The notes under the pieces are model-generated. The model saw only the letters and a list, made by a program, of their open reading frames with translations, did not search any database and was not told where the DNA came from. Shown piece after piece: positions 1 to 9,485 of a DNA stretch of 64,000 nucleotides. The stretch spans positions 1 through 64,000 of the forward strand of contig NZ_JADEXD010000008.1 of the NCBI RefSeq assembly GCF_015207285.1, read 5' to 3'. This stretch comes from Tychonema sp. LEGE 07203 (GTDB lineage: Bacteria; Cyanobacteriota; Cyanobacteriia; Cyanobacteriales; Microcoleaceae). A program made the translations under genes and the position numbers. Position 1 is the first letter of the stretch; each line of letters starts with the position of its first letter.

Positions 1-184
1 TTGAGTTTTACCGCTTGATGACTTAGCTTTTCAGGCATTATAGAATTGCTAATACGTAAATGCCACGTTTTCTATAGTTGTCTTTTTGTCAAGTACAATT
101 TATACCAAATTAGATGAGCTTACCCTGCTGGTTGACTTTACTTGCAAATTGGCGATCGCCGAACAATAGCACAAACAGTTCGCG

Positions 185-285
185 ATCGCAACCAAAGAAA
201 CCGGGTTTTTTCGCAAATCTGGGCGCTGTAAAGCGTTTTCTCGTAAAAACCCGGTTTCTGACCACCCGGTTTCTGACCACCCGTG
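185..285. repeat. AACCCGG/CCGGGTT palindromic repeat cluster
   Basis: The gap before the first gene holds the palindromic word AAACCGGGTTT and repeated copies of CCCGGTTTCTGACCA. The same word recurs at 9525-9715 and 42556-42712, so it is a dispersed repeat of this genome. I see no convincing gene in positions 1-443; short open frames here run through the repeats. Confidence 0.6.
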
Positions 286-443
286 CGATCGCGAACTAAT
301 AAATAAGTAGACCAAGAAAAAAAACAGAGCACTTATATCTTCAACCCTTGACTTGCGGGTTTTTTCAGTGTAGAAGCGGTTGAAATCGCCGAATGTTAAT
401 ATTAAACTCAATCTAAAATCTAAAATCTAAAATCTAAAATCGA

Positions 444-1733
444 ATGACAAACCCCAGCGAATACCGGCAAAGACGCGAACAGTTAATGGCAAAAATTGGC
501 AGCGGGACAGCGATATTTCGCAGCGCCCCCGCAGCCGTCATGCACAACGATGTAGAATACGCCTACCGACAAGATAGCGATTTTTTTTACTTAACAGGTT
601 TCAAGGAAGCGGGGGCGGTAGCAGTGCTCGCGCCGCACCACGAAGAACACAAATTTCTCCTCTTCGTGCAGCCAAAAGACTTGGAAAAAGAAACTTGGCA
701 CGGTTATCGCGCTGGAGTAGAAGGTGCTAAGGAGTTGTACGGCGCAGATGAAGCGTTTCCCATCGCCGAACTTGCCGAAAAATTGCCAAAATTTCTAGAA
801 AAGGCCGATCGCATATACTATCACTTCGGGCGCGATCGCACCTTCAACCAAACAATCCTCAATCACTGGCAAAGATTGATGGCAACCTACCCGAAACGCG
901 GTACAGGGCCAACAGCAATCGAAGATTCCAACATCATTTTACACCCGATGCGGCTGGTGAAAAGCGAAACAGAATTAGCATCAATGCGGAAAGCAGCTAA
1001 TATCTCAGTTGTCGCCCACAACCGCGCCCAAGAATTCGCTAAACCTGGCAAGTACGAATACGAAATTCAAGCAGAAATCGAACATATTTTTGGCATGAAT
1101 GGTGCCACTTCCGCTTATCCTTCCATTGTTGCATCCGGTAACAATGCCTGCGTCCTCCACTACATCGAAAACAACCGCCAAATACAGGAAAATGATTTGC
1201 TGCTAATAGATGCCGGTTGTGCTTGCAACTACTACAACGCCGACATTACTCGCACCTTTCCTATTAGCGGCAAATTCACCGCCGAACAACAGATTATTTA
1301 CGACTTAGTTTTGCAAGCACAATTGCAGGCAATCAGTCAAGTATATCCGGGAAATCCTTACAGCAAAATTCACGAAACAGCAGTCCGCGTTTTGGTGGAA
1401 GGTTTAATGGATTTAAAACTTTTGGTCGGCGACATTGAAGAGATAATTAAAGAGGAGAAGTACAAGCCGTTTTATATGCACCGCACCGGACATTGGCTGG
1501 GATTGGACGTGCACGATGTCGGCGTTTATCAGTACGGCGAAAATCCGCAAGTTTTGCAGGCGGGACAAGTGCTGACGGTGGAACCGGGAATTTATATTTC
1601 TCCTTATATTAAACCCGTAGAAGGACAGCCGGAGGTTCCTGAAAAATGGCGCGGTATTGGTGTGAGAATTGAAGATGATGTTTTGGTGACAGTTGACAAT
1701 CACGAAGTCTTGACGGCGGGAGTTCCTAAATGA
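444..1733 (+). CDS. pepP: Xaa-Pro aminopeptidase (M24 family)
   Basis: The 429-residue product matches aminopeptidase P, a cytosolic dinuclear-metal peptidase that removes an N-terminal residue preceding proline. The N-terminal creatinase-like domain covers about residues 1-165 (the YRQRREQLMAKIG and FYYLTGF region). The catalytic pita-bread domain follows, with metal-ligand motifs LLIDAGC, DITRTFP, HRTGHWLGLDVHD and LTVEPGIYI, and a C-terminal GVRIEDD. Length is as usual for the family. The ATG lies just after a short repeated AAAATCTAAAATCT stretch. It is monocistronic, followed by heptamer repeats. Confidence 0.93.
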   Translation: MTNPSEYRQRREQLMAKIGSGTAIFRSAPAAVMHNDVEYAYRQDSDFFYLTGFKEAGAVAVLAPHHEEHKFLLFVQPKDLEKETWHGYRAGVEGAKELYGADEAFPIAELAEKLPKFLEKADRIYYHFGRDRTFNQTILNHWQRLMATYPKRGTGPTAIEDSNIILHPMRLVKSETELASMRKAANISVVAHNRAQEFAKPGKYEYEIQAEIEHIFGMNGATSAYPSIVASGNNACVLHYIENNRQIQENDLLLIDAGCACNYYNADITRTFPISGKFTAEQQIIYDLVLQAQLQAISQVYPGNPYSKIHETAVRVLVEGLMDLKLLVGDIEEIIKEEKYKPFYMHRTGHWLGLDVHDVGVYQYGENPQVLQAGQVLTVEPGIYISPYIKPVEGQPEVPEKWRGIGVRIEDDVLVTVDNHEVLTAGVPK

Positions 1734-1736
1734 TTG

Positions 1737-1797
1737 TTGATTGTTGACTGTTGACTGTTGGCTGTTGACTGTTGGCTGTTGGCTGTTGACTGTTGCG
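1737..1797. repeat. Heptamer tandem repeat (GTTGACT/GTTGGCT)
   Basis: Consecutive 7-bp units of GTTGACT and GTTGGCT follow the pepP stop. Arrays of this kind recur at 45175, 47527, 49870, 52855, 54622 and 61234. They resemble the short tandemly repeated repetitive sequences known from filamentous cyanobacteria. Confidence 0.8.
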
Positions 1798-1870
1798 GCA
1801 TTTAAATTGTATGTTAAAACAAATCAATGAGTGGGGTGTCCCGCCCGCCCTGAATATACAATTTAAATGC
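1798..1870. repeat. MITE-like palindromic repeat, family 1
   Basis: A perfect 15-bp inverted repeat, GCATTTAAATTGTAT at 1798-1812 and its complement at 1856-1870, encloses a GC-rich centre (GTGGGGTGTCCCGCCCGCCC). Related copies with the same arms and centre lie near 27697-27800 and 42417-42539, so this is a dispersed non-coding family. Another heptamer-like array (CCAACTGCCAACTA) follows at about 1915-1977. Confidence 0.7.
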
Positions 1871-1985
1871 GCGACAGCTTATTTCTTCTTTATTATTTGT
1901 TGGTTATAATTCCGAATTACCAACTGCCAACTACCAACAGCCAACTGCCAACTACCAACAGCCAACTGCCAAACAAACAGCCCTT

Positions 1986-4577
1986 ATGTGTATCGATCCT
2001 GCAGACAACGCACGGCGTAGCTATCCCGCAGGGAATCGACCTCTCGAAACCTGCGAAGCATTAGTAGCAGAGCAAAGCGCGAAAATTCGGCAACTCGAAG
2101 AACAGTTGCAACAGCAGAGAGAATTGTGCCAGAAATTAGCAGCACAACTTAAAGCAGTAGAAAATTCCAACTCTGCAGGTTGTGTAACTGAATTGGATAT
2201 CGCCGACGATCGCACTGAATTAATCGCATCTCTGGAAAAAAGCCAGGAAATGTACCGAACTCTGATCGAACATTATCCGAATGGCTCGGTGTTTTTGTTC
2301 GATCGCGATTTGCGCTATACTCTGGTTGACGGTCAAGGTTTGGCAGTAGCTGGTTGGTCTAAAGAACAGTTGGAAGGCAAAACATTGCAGGAAGTATCGC
2401 CACCTGAAGATTTGCATCTTTTTGAAACTCAATATCGCGCGGCTTTGGCAGGAGAAGAAAATACTTTTGAATATAAATACCGCGATCGCTTTTATTCAAT
2501 AACAATTTCTCCAGTCAAAAACGACCGACAAGAAGTTTTTGCAGGCATGGTAGTTACTCAAGATATTAGCGATAAAAAGCAGGCAGAATTCGCGATGCAG
2601 CGCCTGCAGAACGAGCTAGAAATAAAATATAATAAGCGCACTGAAGATTTAAGAATAGCCAACCAACAATTGCGGGAAGAAATTATCGAACGCTGGCGCG
2701 CTGAAGAATTTTTGCGGGAAAGCCAGCAACAGCTAGAATTGTTTTTTTCTCAATCTTTAGATGGCTTTTTTTTTATGATGCTGGAGGAACCAGTCCACTG
2801 GAACAATGCCGCTGACAAGGAAAAAGTTTTGGATTACGTATTTGCTAGCGGGCGGATAACGAAGGCAAACGATGCTTTGATAGCTCAATACGGAACTACT
2901 CGGGAAGAATTGATTGGCAAAACAATTAACTTTTTTTTGTCCCACAACTTGGCTGGCTGCAGAGAGATGTTCAGACAATTTTTTGATGCTGGCAGAATTC
3001 ACATCGAAAATGACAATCGCAAGTTTGACGGGGAGAGAATTTGGGTAGAAGGCGACTATATTTGCATTTACGATTCCCTGGAAAGAATCGTAGGTTATTT
3101 TGGCGTGCAGCGGGATGTTAGCGATGCCGTGGCGGTAGCTACGCAACGCAAACAAGCTGAAGCAGCACTGAAAGAAAGCGAAGAAAGATTCAGACAGCTA
3201 GCAGAAAATATTGAAAGCGTGTTTTGGATGGTAGGCATTCAACCCCAGGAAATTATTTATATCAGTCCGGGTTACGAAAAAATTTGGGGCAGAAGCTGCG
3301 CTGAATTGTATGCTGCGGGGCGCTTTATTGCAGATTCCATCCATCCAGAAGATCGAGATCGCGTTGTTGCTACATTGACTAAAAAAATTGTAGCTGAGGA
3401 CGAGATGGAATATCGAATTGTCAGGTCGGATGGCGAAATTCGCTGGATTCGCGATCGGGCTTTTCCTATTATAGATCGAGCTGGTCAAGTTTACCGCATC
3501 GTTGGCATTGCAGAAGATATTAGCCAAAACAAACAGGCCGAAAAAGCGCTCCGTGAAAGTGAAGAACGCTTCCGCCAGCTAGCAGAAAATATCCAAGATT
3601 CCTTCTGGTTAGTTTCTGCTGAATTGACAGATTTATTGTATGTAAGTCCCGCTTACGAACAAATTTGGGGGCGCAGTCGCGAAGAATTGTATGCAGAGCC
3701 CTTAAAAATGATGGAGTGGGTGCATCCAGAAGATAAACATTTGCTGCAAGAGGCAATGGGGCGAGTGTTGCAGGGCGAGTCTACCTATACCGAATATCGG
3801 ATTTTTATGCCAGACGGCACTATTCGCTGGGTGTGCGATCGAGCTTTTCCTATTTACGATGAATCGGGCAACATTTACCGCATCGCGGGTATTTGCGAAG
3901 ATATTAGCGATCGCAAACTGACTTCTGCCCGCATCCAAGCAGCACTCCGCGAAAAAAAAGTATTGCTCAAAGAAATTCACCACCGAGTCAAAAATAATAT
4001 GCAGGTAATTTCCAGCCTGCTGCAATTACAAGCTCAATACATTGAAGACGAACCGACGCTAGCTTTATTTGAAGAAAGTCAGACGCGCATCCATTCAATG
4101 GCTTTGATTCACGAGCAACTGTATCAATCTGAAAATCTCGATCGGATCGATCTCCAGCCCTACGTAGAAAACTTGGTAGCTAATTTGTATCAATCTTTTG
4201 GTTGCGGCAACACTTCCATCCAATTCAATCTCAACGTTGACCCAATTTTTTTAAATATAGAAACAGCAATTCCTTGCGGTTTAATTATTAACGAACTGGT
4301 TTCTAACTCCTTGAAATATGCTTTTAGCCAAAGTTTGACCGGAGAAATTAATATTGATTTTTTTTATGAAATAACTTCTCAGCATTTTCACTTAAGTATT
4401 CAAGACAACGGCAGCGGATTCCCTCCGGGTTTTGACGTAGAGAATACCGAATCGTTAGGATTGCGATTAGTGCGGATGTTGACCAGCCAATTAGATGGAA
4501 CCCTTGTTGTTGACAGTGAGTGCGGAACTTGTTACCATATTAGTTTCGTTGAACTAAAATATCGGATGCGCCTTTAA
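1986..4577 (+). CDS. Multi-PAS sensor histidine kinase (HisKA_2 type)
   Basis: This 863-residue soluble kinase has an N-terminal coiled coil (about 30-65) and four PAS regions (about 85-205, 255-385, 395-515 and 520-645); the last two are close paralogues. It ends with a HisKA_2 dimerisation domain (LLKEIHHRVKNNMQ, His665/His666) and an ATPase domain (N box NELVSNSLKYAF, G box DNGSGFPPG). No membrane segment or receiver is visible. The next gene starts 9 bp downstream and encodes a receiver-kinase, so the two probably form a phosphorelay operon. The start is uncertain: the ATG sits in repeat-derived sequence with no clear ribosome site. The ligand is unknown. Confidence 0.85.
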   Translation: MCIDPADNARRSYPAGNRPLETCEALVAEQSAKIRQLEEQLQQQRELCQKLAAQLKAVENSNSAGCVTELDIADDRTELIASLEKSQEMYRTLIEHYPNGSVFLFDRDLRYTLVDGQGLAVAGWSKEQLEGKTLQEVSPPEDLHLFETQYRAALAGEENTFEYKYRDRFYSITISPVKNDRQEVFAGMVVTQDISDKKQAEFAMQRLQNELEIKYNKRTEDLRIANQQLREEIIERWRAEEFLRESQQQLELFFSQSLDGFFFMMLEEPVHWNNAADKEKVLDYVFASGRITKANDALIAQYGTTREELIGKTINFFLSHNLAGCREMFRQFFDAGRIHIENDNRKFDGERIWVEGDYICIYDSLERIVGYFGVQRDVSDAVAVATQRKQAEAALKESEERFRQLAENIESVFWMVGIQPQEIIYISPGYEKIWGRSCAELYAAGRFIADSIHPEDRDRVVATLTKKIVAEDEMEYRIVRSDGEIRWIRDRAFPIIDRAGQVYRIVGIAEDISQNKQAEKALRESEERFRQLAENIQDSFWLVSAELTDLLYVSPAYEQIWGRSREELYAEPLKMMEWVHPEDKHLLQEAMGRVLQGESTYTEYRIFMPDGTIRWVCDRAFPIYDESGNIYRIAGICEDISDRKLTSARIQAALREKKVLLKEIHHRVKNNMQVISSLLQLQAQYIEDEPTLALFEESQTRIHSMALIHEQLYQSENLDRIDLQPYVENLVANLYQSFGCGNTSIQFNLNVDPIFLNIETAIPCGLIINELVSNSLKYAFSQSLTGEINIDFFYEITSQHFHLSIQDNGSGFPPGFDVENTESLGLRLVRMLTSQLDGTLVVDSECGTCYHISFVELKYRMRL

Positions 4578-4586
4578 CAAAAGAAT

Positions 4587-5804
4587 ATGAGCCCTATAAA
4601 AATTTTGGTTGTAGAAGACGAAGTTATTGTCGCAGCCGACATAGCAGGCCGATTAAAAAAACTGGGTTATGCAGTAATAGCTACAGTTGTTTCAGGGGAA
4701 GAAGCTATTAAAAAAGTCACAGAAGAACGACCAGACTTAGTGTTGATGGATATCGTGCTAAAAGGTGAGATGGACGGCGTAACAGCCGCCGAAAAAATCA
4801 GAGCCAAGGTTGATGTACCGACAATATTTTTAACAGCTTATGCCGATGATAAGACGTTGCAAAGAGCGAAAATTACAGATCCATTTGGTTATATTATCAA
4901 ACCTTTTCAACAAAATGATTTGCGAGTGGCGATCGAGATTGCTTTGCACAGGCACTCCATCGAAGCCAAGATGCGAGAATCTCTGAAAGTTTCGGAAGCA
5001 ACTAGAGAGTCGCTGGCAGAAAAATCGCACCGCCAAAACCAGTATATTTCAATGGCTGCTCACGAATTGCGTAACCCGCTCAACGCGATTTTAATCTCTG
5101 CGGAACTCTTAAAGATCGATCGCACTCGCAGCAGTGACGAATCCCAAGTCAAAACCCTGCGGCTGGTGCACTCAGCTACCCAAAAGATGAACCAGCTAAT
5201 CGACGATATGCTGTTCGTGGGCAGAGCAGAATCAGGTAAACTCAAATGCAATCCATTCCCGATAAATTTAGTCGAATTTTGTCAAGAGTTGCTGGCTCAA
5301 TTGCAGTTAGGAAATGAAGCCCACAAACTAACATTAATCCCGTCTGACGTTACCAGCGCGATTTTAGACCAACAACTGCTGTACTGCATTATTTCTAACT
5401 TAATTGTCAACGCCATCAAATATTCCCCAAACGGCGGTGAAGTCAGCTTGGAATTGGAATACCTTCAAGCAGGCGGTGGAGACAAAGAAGCTATTTTCTG
5501 TTTGTCTCCTGAGTGTTTAATTCCCAATTCCAATTTTACAAAAATTAATTCTCCTTCACTAATTATCCGCATCCGAGACGAAGGTATCGGCATCCCAGAA
5601 ACCGAAGTCGGGAAAATATTTGAAATGTTCTACCGCTGCAAGAATACTGAGAGGATTAAAGGTAACGGTTTGGGATTGACGATTGTTAAAAAAGCTGTGG
5701 ATTTGCAAGGAGGTGCGATCGGCTGCGAAAGCAAAATCGGCATCGGTACTACCTTTACAGTCGCGCTTCCTTACATTGCACTTTCCTCTAAAAGTCATAG
5801 ATAA
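4587..5804 (+). CDS. Response regulator-histidine kinase hybrid
   Basis: The 405-residue product begins with a receiver (residues 4-120; acidic pocket VVEDE, phospho-acceptor Asp in VLMDIVLKGEMDG, conserved Lys in IIKPF). A coiled linker leads to a HisKA domain (MAAHELRNPLNAIL) and an ATPase domain (NAIKYSPNGG, DEGIGIPETE, GNGLGLTIVKKA). It follows the multi-PAS kinase by 9 bp and is probably its partner: the upstream kinase would phosphorylate this receiver and gate the second kinase. An insert of about 30 residues in the ATPase domain (around CLSPECLIPNSNF) is unusual. The output target is not in the cluster. Confidence 0.85.
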   Translation: MSPIKILVVEDEVIVAADIAGRLKKLGYAVIATVVSGEEAIKKVTEERPDLVLMDIVLKGEMDGVTAAEKIRAKVDVPTIFLTAYADDKTLQRAKITDPFGYIIKPFQQNDLRVAIEIALHRHSIEAKMRESLKVSEATRESLAEKSHRQNQYISMAAHELRNPLNAILISAELLKIDRTRSSDESQVKTLRLVHSATQKMNQLIDDMLFVGRAESGKLKCNPFPINLVEFCQELLAQLQLGNEAHKLTLIPSDVTSAILDQQLLYCIISNLIVNAIKYSPNGGEVSLELEYLQAGGGDKEAIFCLSPECLIPNSNFTKINSPSLIIRIRDEGIGIPETEVGKIFEMFYRCKNTERIKGNGLGLTIVKKAVDLQGGAIGCESKIGIGTTFTVALPYIALSSKSHR

Positions 5805-5811
5805 GACTTAT

Positions 5812-6396
5812 CTAATCATCAAAATATGGTAAAATCCACTCAACCGCCGCCGCTAAATTTGCTGCAATAAAATCCGGTTTAGTATGGTGCTGATACTTGC
5901 CGCTCAACACGCTTTCCCCGTAACCAGTCTGCACCAAAATACCAGTACAGCCGGCATTGTGAGCCAGATCCACATCAGTTGCTTTGTCTCCCACCATAAA
6001 ACTGTTCTGTAAATCCAAATTGTGTTCCCAAGCGGCGGCTACCAACATCCCTGTATTCGGTTTTCGCCAAGTAGTATATCGTGTAAATTCTGAGTTTATT
6101 CCACCTTCGGCTTCGCTCAAATAAGGGCAGTAATAAAGAGCGTCTAAGGTCGCTCCTGCTTCATTTTTTAATAGTTGACAAAGGCGTTTGTGCAAAGCTT
6201 CAACGTGGCTGACTGGATAATAATTTCTCGCCGGGCCAGATTGATTGGAAACCAGACAGCAAAATATTTTGTGGTCATTTAAACGGCGTACAGCTTGGGC
6301 TATTCCTGGGATTAAATGCAAATCTTCTACTTTGTGGATGTAGCCCGCTTCAATGTTGAGTACGCCATCTCTGTCCAGAAATACTGCTCGTTTCAT
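5812..6396 (-). CDS. HAD-IIIA phosphatase, GmhB-like
   Basis: The product resembles D-glycero-D-manno-heptose 1,7-bisphosphate phosphatase, which dephosphorylates a sugar bisphosphate in nucleotide-heptose synthesis. HAD motif I is FLDRDGVLN with both aspartates, motif II lies in CCLVSNQSG, motif III in WRKPNTGM and motif IV in MVGDKATDVDLA. I chose the ATG at 6396 because it directly precedes the conserved KRAVFLDRDG; an upstream in-frame start at 6432 adds 12 unconserved residues. The zinc-loop cysteines of typical GmhB appear largely missing (YYCPYLSE, TTWRKP), so substrate specificity is less certain. A glycosyltransferase of the heptosyltransferase family lies nearby on the same strand. 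Confidence 0.8.
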   Translation of the reverse strand: MKRAVFLDRDGVLNIEAGYIHKVEDLHLIPGIAQAVRRLNDHKIFCCLVSNQSGPARNYYPVSHVEALHKRLCQLLKNEAGATLDALYYCPYLSEAEGGINSEFTRYTTWRKPNTGMLVAAAWEHNLDLQNSFMVGDKATDVDLAHNAGCTGILVQTGYGESVLSGKYQHHTKPDFIAANLAAAVEWILPYFDD

Positions 6397-6441
6397 ATAT
6401 AATTCATTAAAAATTGGGTGATGAATTGTCAAGTTTTATGG

Positions 6442-7275
6442 TTAAATTAGTGGTTCCCAATTACAGATAGACTCTGGCTCGATCGGGCAGGTTTTGGGTG
6501 CGATCGGATTTCCGTTGAGTTCGAGATCGGTCAGTCTAGTCAAGGATGCTAGCGGTTTGATGTCGCTGATTTTATTGTCTCTGAGGTTGAGCCAAGTCAG
6601 GTTAGTCAAGGATGCTAGCGGTTTGATGTCGCTGATTTTATTGTAGTTGATGATGAGCCAATCCAGGTTAGTCAAGGATGCTAGCGGTTTGAGATCGCTG
6701 ATTTCATTGCCGCTGAGGATGAGCCGAGTCAGGTTAGTTAAGGATGCTAGCGGTTTGAGATCGCTGATTTGGTTGTCGCTGAGGACGAGCCGAGTCAGGT
6801 TAGTTAAGGATGCTAGCGGTTTGATGTCGCTGATTTGGTTGTCGTTGAGGTAAAGCCAATCCAGGTTAGTCAAGGATGCTAGCGGTTTGATGTCGCTGAT
6901 TTGGTTGCCGTTGAGCCATATCCCAGTCAGGTTAGTCAAGGATGCTAGCGGTTTGAGATCGCTGATTTGACGCTCGAAGCCGAGGTTGAGTTGCGTGAGA
7001 CTAGAAAGTTTCTGATTAGCCAGATCGCACTCAGTAGTCCCCGCTTCCTTCAATAGCGCCTCAACAGTATATTTAGCTTCTGGACTCAAAGAAGCTTTTC
7101 GGCGACACCAATCCGCAAATGTTAGTCCACTATTTCGCGGTTGCCGATCGGCGACTAATGCGGAAGGTTTATTGTTTCCCGGTTGCGGATCTGCGGCTAA
7201 CTCGGAAGGTTTATTTCCACATGATGCTAGGCTGAGCGCACTACAAGTAACTGCTATCAACTTTGGTAAATTCAT
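6442..7275 (-). CDS. Leucine-rich repeat lipoprotein
   Basis: From the ATG at 7275 the product starts MNLPKLIAVTCSALSLASC, a signal peptide with a lipobox (LASC), so it is probably a lipoprotein. A spacer with two copies of a QPxN/KPSxL unit follows. About eight leucine-rich repeats of 22 residues come next, each like NQISDIKPLASLTNLTWLNL, the internalin-type short LRR. At DNA level the 66-bp repeats are almost identical, so copy number may vary by recombination. It probably binds proteins at the cell envelope; the partner is unknown. An alternative start at 7314 would bury the signal peptide and is less likely. Confidence 0.8.
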   Translation of the reverse strand: MNLPKLIAVTCSALSLASCGNKPSELAADPQPGNNKPSALVADRQPRNSGLTFADWCRRKASLSPEAKYTVEALLKEAGTTECDLANQKLSSLTQLNLGFERQISDLKPLASLTNLTGIWLNGNQISDIKPLASLTNLDWLYLNDNQISDIKPLASLTNLTRLVLSDNQISDLKPLASLTNLTRLILSGNEISDLKPLASLTNLDWLIINYNKISDIKPLASLTNLTWLNLRDNKISDIKPLASLTRLTDLELNGNPIAPKTCPIEPESICNWEPLI

Positions 7276-7473
7276 GTGTTTGTGTGCCACTATAAGGGTC
7301 ATCATCTTGTACATCTAACTTTCTGATACATGAAAATCCGACAAAAGTTTAAAAAATTTTGTTCGCAGTAAGGACTTCTGTCATTTTTGATCTTACCCAA
7401 ATCTGCCTTGAGGACTTTAGTCCTTACTACGAACTTTTGGGAGGACTTTAGTCCTTACTGCGAACCTTTGTTT

Positions 7474-8439
7474 TTAACCGCCCCAAACTTTCTTTAAAAC
7501 TTCTTGAGGAGAGATGTCTGCCATTTTGCCAGTAGGAGATTTAACTCCCAAAAATCGATCGCTCTTTGGCAACAATTTCGCCGGTTCAGTCGGGCCGAAC
7601 AAAGCTATTGTATAAGTTTGCACCGCCACCGCTAAGTGCATCGGCGCACTGTCAGTGCATATCATCAAATTAGCTGCAGCAATGGTGGCCGCCAACTTGC
7701 CAACATCATCCGGCGAGATTACTTTCAGCTTCGGACACAACTGAACTAACTTGGTCACGAAAGCTTCATCTTCGGGGCCTTTCACCACAACAACGGGCAA
7801 ATTAGGCTGCCGCTGCTGACAGTCTTCAATTATTTGTTTCCAGTTGTCTGTAGGGTAAATTTTGTCAATACCTTTAGACAGGGCTAGCTGACTGGAACCG
7901 CCGTGAATTAGAATGTAACCGCTTTCTTTTACACCCAGCCTCTGCTGTTCGGCTTCCGCCCACTGAATGTCCTGTTTTGGTACATTAATTGCTAGGGGCG
8001 GACAAGGATTTTCAATGTTGAATCCTTGGAGCAAATCGTGGTACATTGAAGCTGCGTACTGTTCTGTTTTGAGCGGTACGGGATCGGTGAGAAATAAACC
8101 ATTGTTGCTTCCTGCATAGCCAACTCTTTGGGGAATTCCAGTCAGCCACAGCAAAAGTCCTACAGTCCACCGCTGGCCGAGTGAAATCACTGCTTCGTAT
8201 TCGCGATCGCGAATTACGCCCAGTAAATTGCCCCAATCTGCCATAGAGTTGCGGTCTTTGAAATTGTACGTCAAAACTTCTTTGACGGACTTGCAGACTC
8301 GGTAAGCACTTTTTGCCCTCGGTTCCACGATGACATCAATCTGAGAGTCTGGATAAGACTGCTTGAGGTCGTCAAGAGTGGGGAAAAATAAAATTTGGTC
8401 GCCAATCCCGCCAGGGACAAGTGCTAGTATTCGCATCAT
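7474..8439 (-). CDS. Glycosyltransferase family 9 (heptosyltransferase-like)
   Basis: The 321-residue protein has the GT9 (ADP-heptose:LPS heptosyltransferase) pattern: N-terminal ILALVPGGIGDQILFFPTL, a central YILIHGGSSQLALSKG and a C-terminal nucleotide-sugar site MICTDSAPMHLAVA followed by IALFGPTEPAK. Length fits the family. It acts in the cytosol or at the inner face of the membrane, moving a sugar from a nucleotide donor to a surface glycan. The nearby GmhB-like phosphatase makes a heptose donor plausible but not proven. The ATG lies next to a HIP1-like site. Confidence 0.85.
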   Translation of the reverse strand: MMRILALVPGGIGDQILFFPTLDDLKQSYPDSQIDVIVEPRAKSAYRVCKSVKEVLTYNFKDRNSMADWGNLLGVIRDREYEAVISLGQRWTVGLLLWLTGIPQRVGYAGSNNGLFLTDPVPLKTEQYAASMYHDLLQGFNIENPCPPLAINVPKQDIQWAEAEQQRLGVKESGYILIHGGSSQLALSKGIDKIYPTDNWKQIIEDCQQRQPNLPVVVVKGPEDEAFVTKLVQLCPKLKVISPDDVGKLAATIAAANLMICTDSAPMHLAVAVQTYTIALFGPTEPAKLLPKSDRFLGVKSPTGKMADISPQEVLKKVWGG

Positions 8440-8607
8440 AAACGATCGGGCTATTGTTGATCGAGGTAGCTCTCCGAGATCGGTCTTCGGCTATCAGCTT
8501 ATAGTATTTTTAGAGTTTAAAAGCTACTGGCCGATAACTAAACAACTGACTCAAAAGTACAGGACGCTCTTATTATATATATCTAGTTGGGTTAAAACGG
8601 TTAGTTA

Positions 8608-9291
8608 ATGCACTTATTAATTGCGGCGGCGGGTTCGGGGCGACGGATGGGGAGTCAGCGGAACAAACTGCTGCTGACTTTGCTCTCTAAACCTTTGCTG
8701 AGTTGGACTTTGGCTGCTGCTGAAGCTTCGCAGCAGATTAGCTGGATCGGCATCATGGGCCAGCCTGATGATTTTCCAGATTTTAAGGCAATTTTGGGCG
8801 ATTTAGCTTTGGTGAAGCCCGTGGAACTGATTTTGGGAGGCGCTACCAGACAAGAGTCAGTTTACAACGGTTTGCAGGCTTTGCCGCCCAAGGCCGATCG
8901 AGTGTTGATTCACGACGGCGCGAGGTGTTTGGCAACTGCTGAATTGTTCGATCGCTCGGCAGAGGCTCTGTTGGGCTGTCCGGGCTTGATTGTCGCCGTC
9001 CCGGTCAAGGATACAATTAAGGTGGTGGACGAGTCTAGAATCGTGCGAGACACGCCGGACAGGAGCAATTTGTGGGCGGCCCAGACTCCCCAAGGATTTG
9101 AAGTGAAATTGTTAAAGCAGTGTCACGAACAAGGGCGACAGCAGGGTTGGGAAGTTACAGACGATGCCGCTTTGTTTGAAAAATGCGGTTTAGCAGTGCG
9201 AATTGTCGAGGGGGAAGAGACGAATTTGAAGGTGACAACGCCCGTTGATTTGAGCGTAGCAGAATTCATTTTGCGCCAAAGATTCGGATAA
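8608..9291 (+). CDS. ispD: 2-C-methyl-D-erythritol 4-phosphate cytidylyltransferase
   Basis: IspD couples CTP with methylerythritol phosphate in the plastid-type isoprenoid pathway, in the cytosol. The 227-residue protein starts with the nucleotide-binding loop AAAGSGRRMGSQRNK and continues with LGGATRQESVYNGL, VLIHDGARCL, AVPVKDTIK, AAQTPQGF, TDDAALFE and ETNLKVTTP, all standard for the family and in the right order. It stands alone on the plus strand, divergent from the glycosyltransferase gene. Confidence 0.95.
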   Translation: MHLLIAAAGSGRRMGSQRNKLLLTLLSKPLLSWTLAAAEASQQISWIGIMGQPDDFPDFKAILGDLALVKPVELILGGATRQESVYNGLQALPPKADRVLIHDGARCLATAELFDRSAEALLGCPGLIVAVPVKDTIKVVDESRIVRDTPDRSNLWAAQTPQGFEVKLLKQCHEQGRQQGWEVTDDAALFEKCGLAVRIVEGEETNLKVTTPVDLSVAEFILRQRFG

Positions 9292-9485
9292 ATTATTATC
9301 AACGGATGCCGGCTGGTTTGGTCTGACAAGCAGCGGTTGAAGCCGCCGATTCTTCTTTCACAAACCTGTTTGTTTCGCTTTTTGATGTTTTTTTCAAAGC
9401 AACTGTTCCCGGATTTTTGGGTAGTTATGTGTGACTTGTTGAGGAACAGGCCGGAGAGCCTGTTCTTGACTGTGGTACAAGATGT

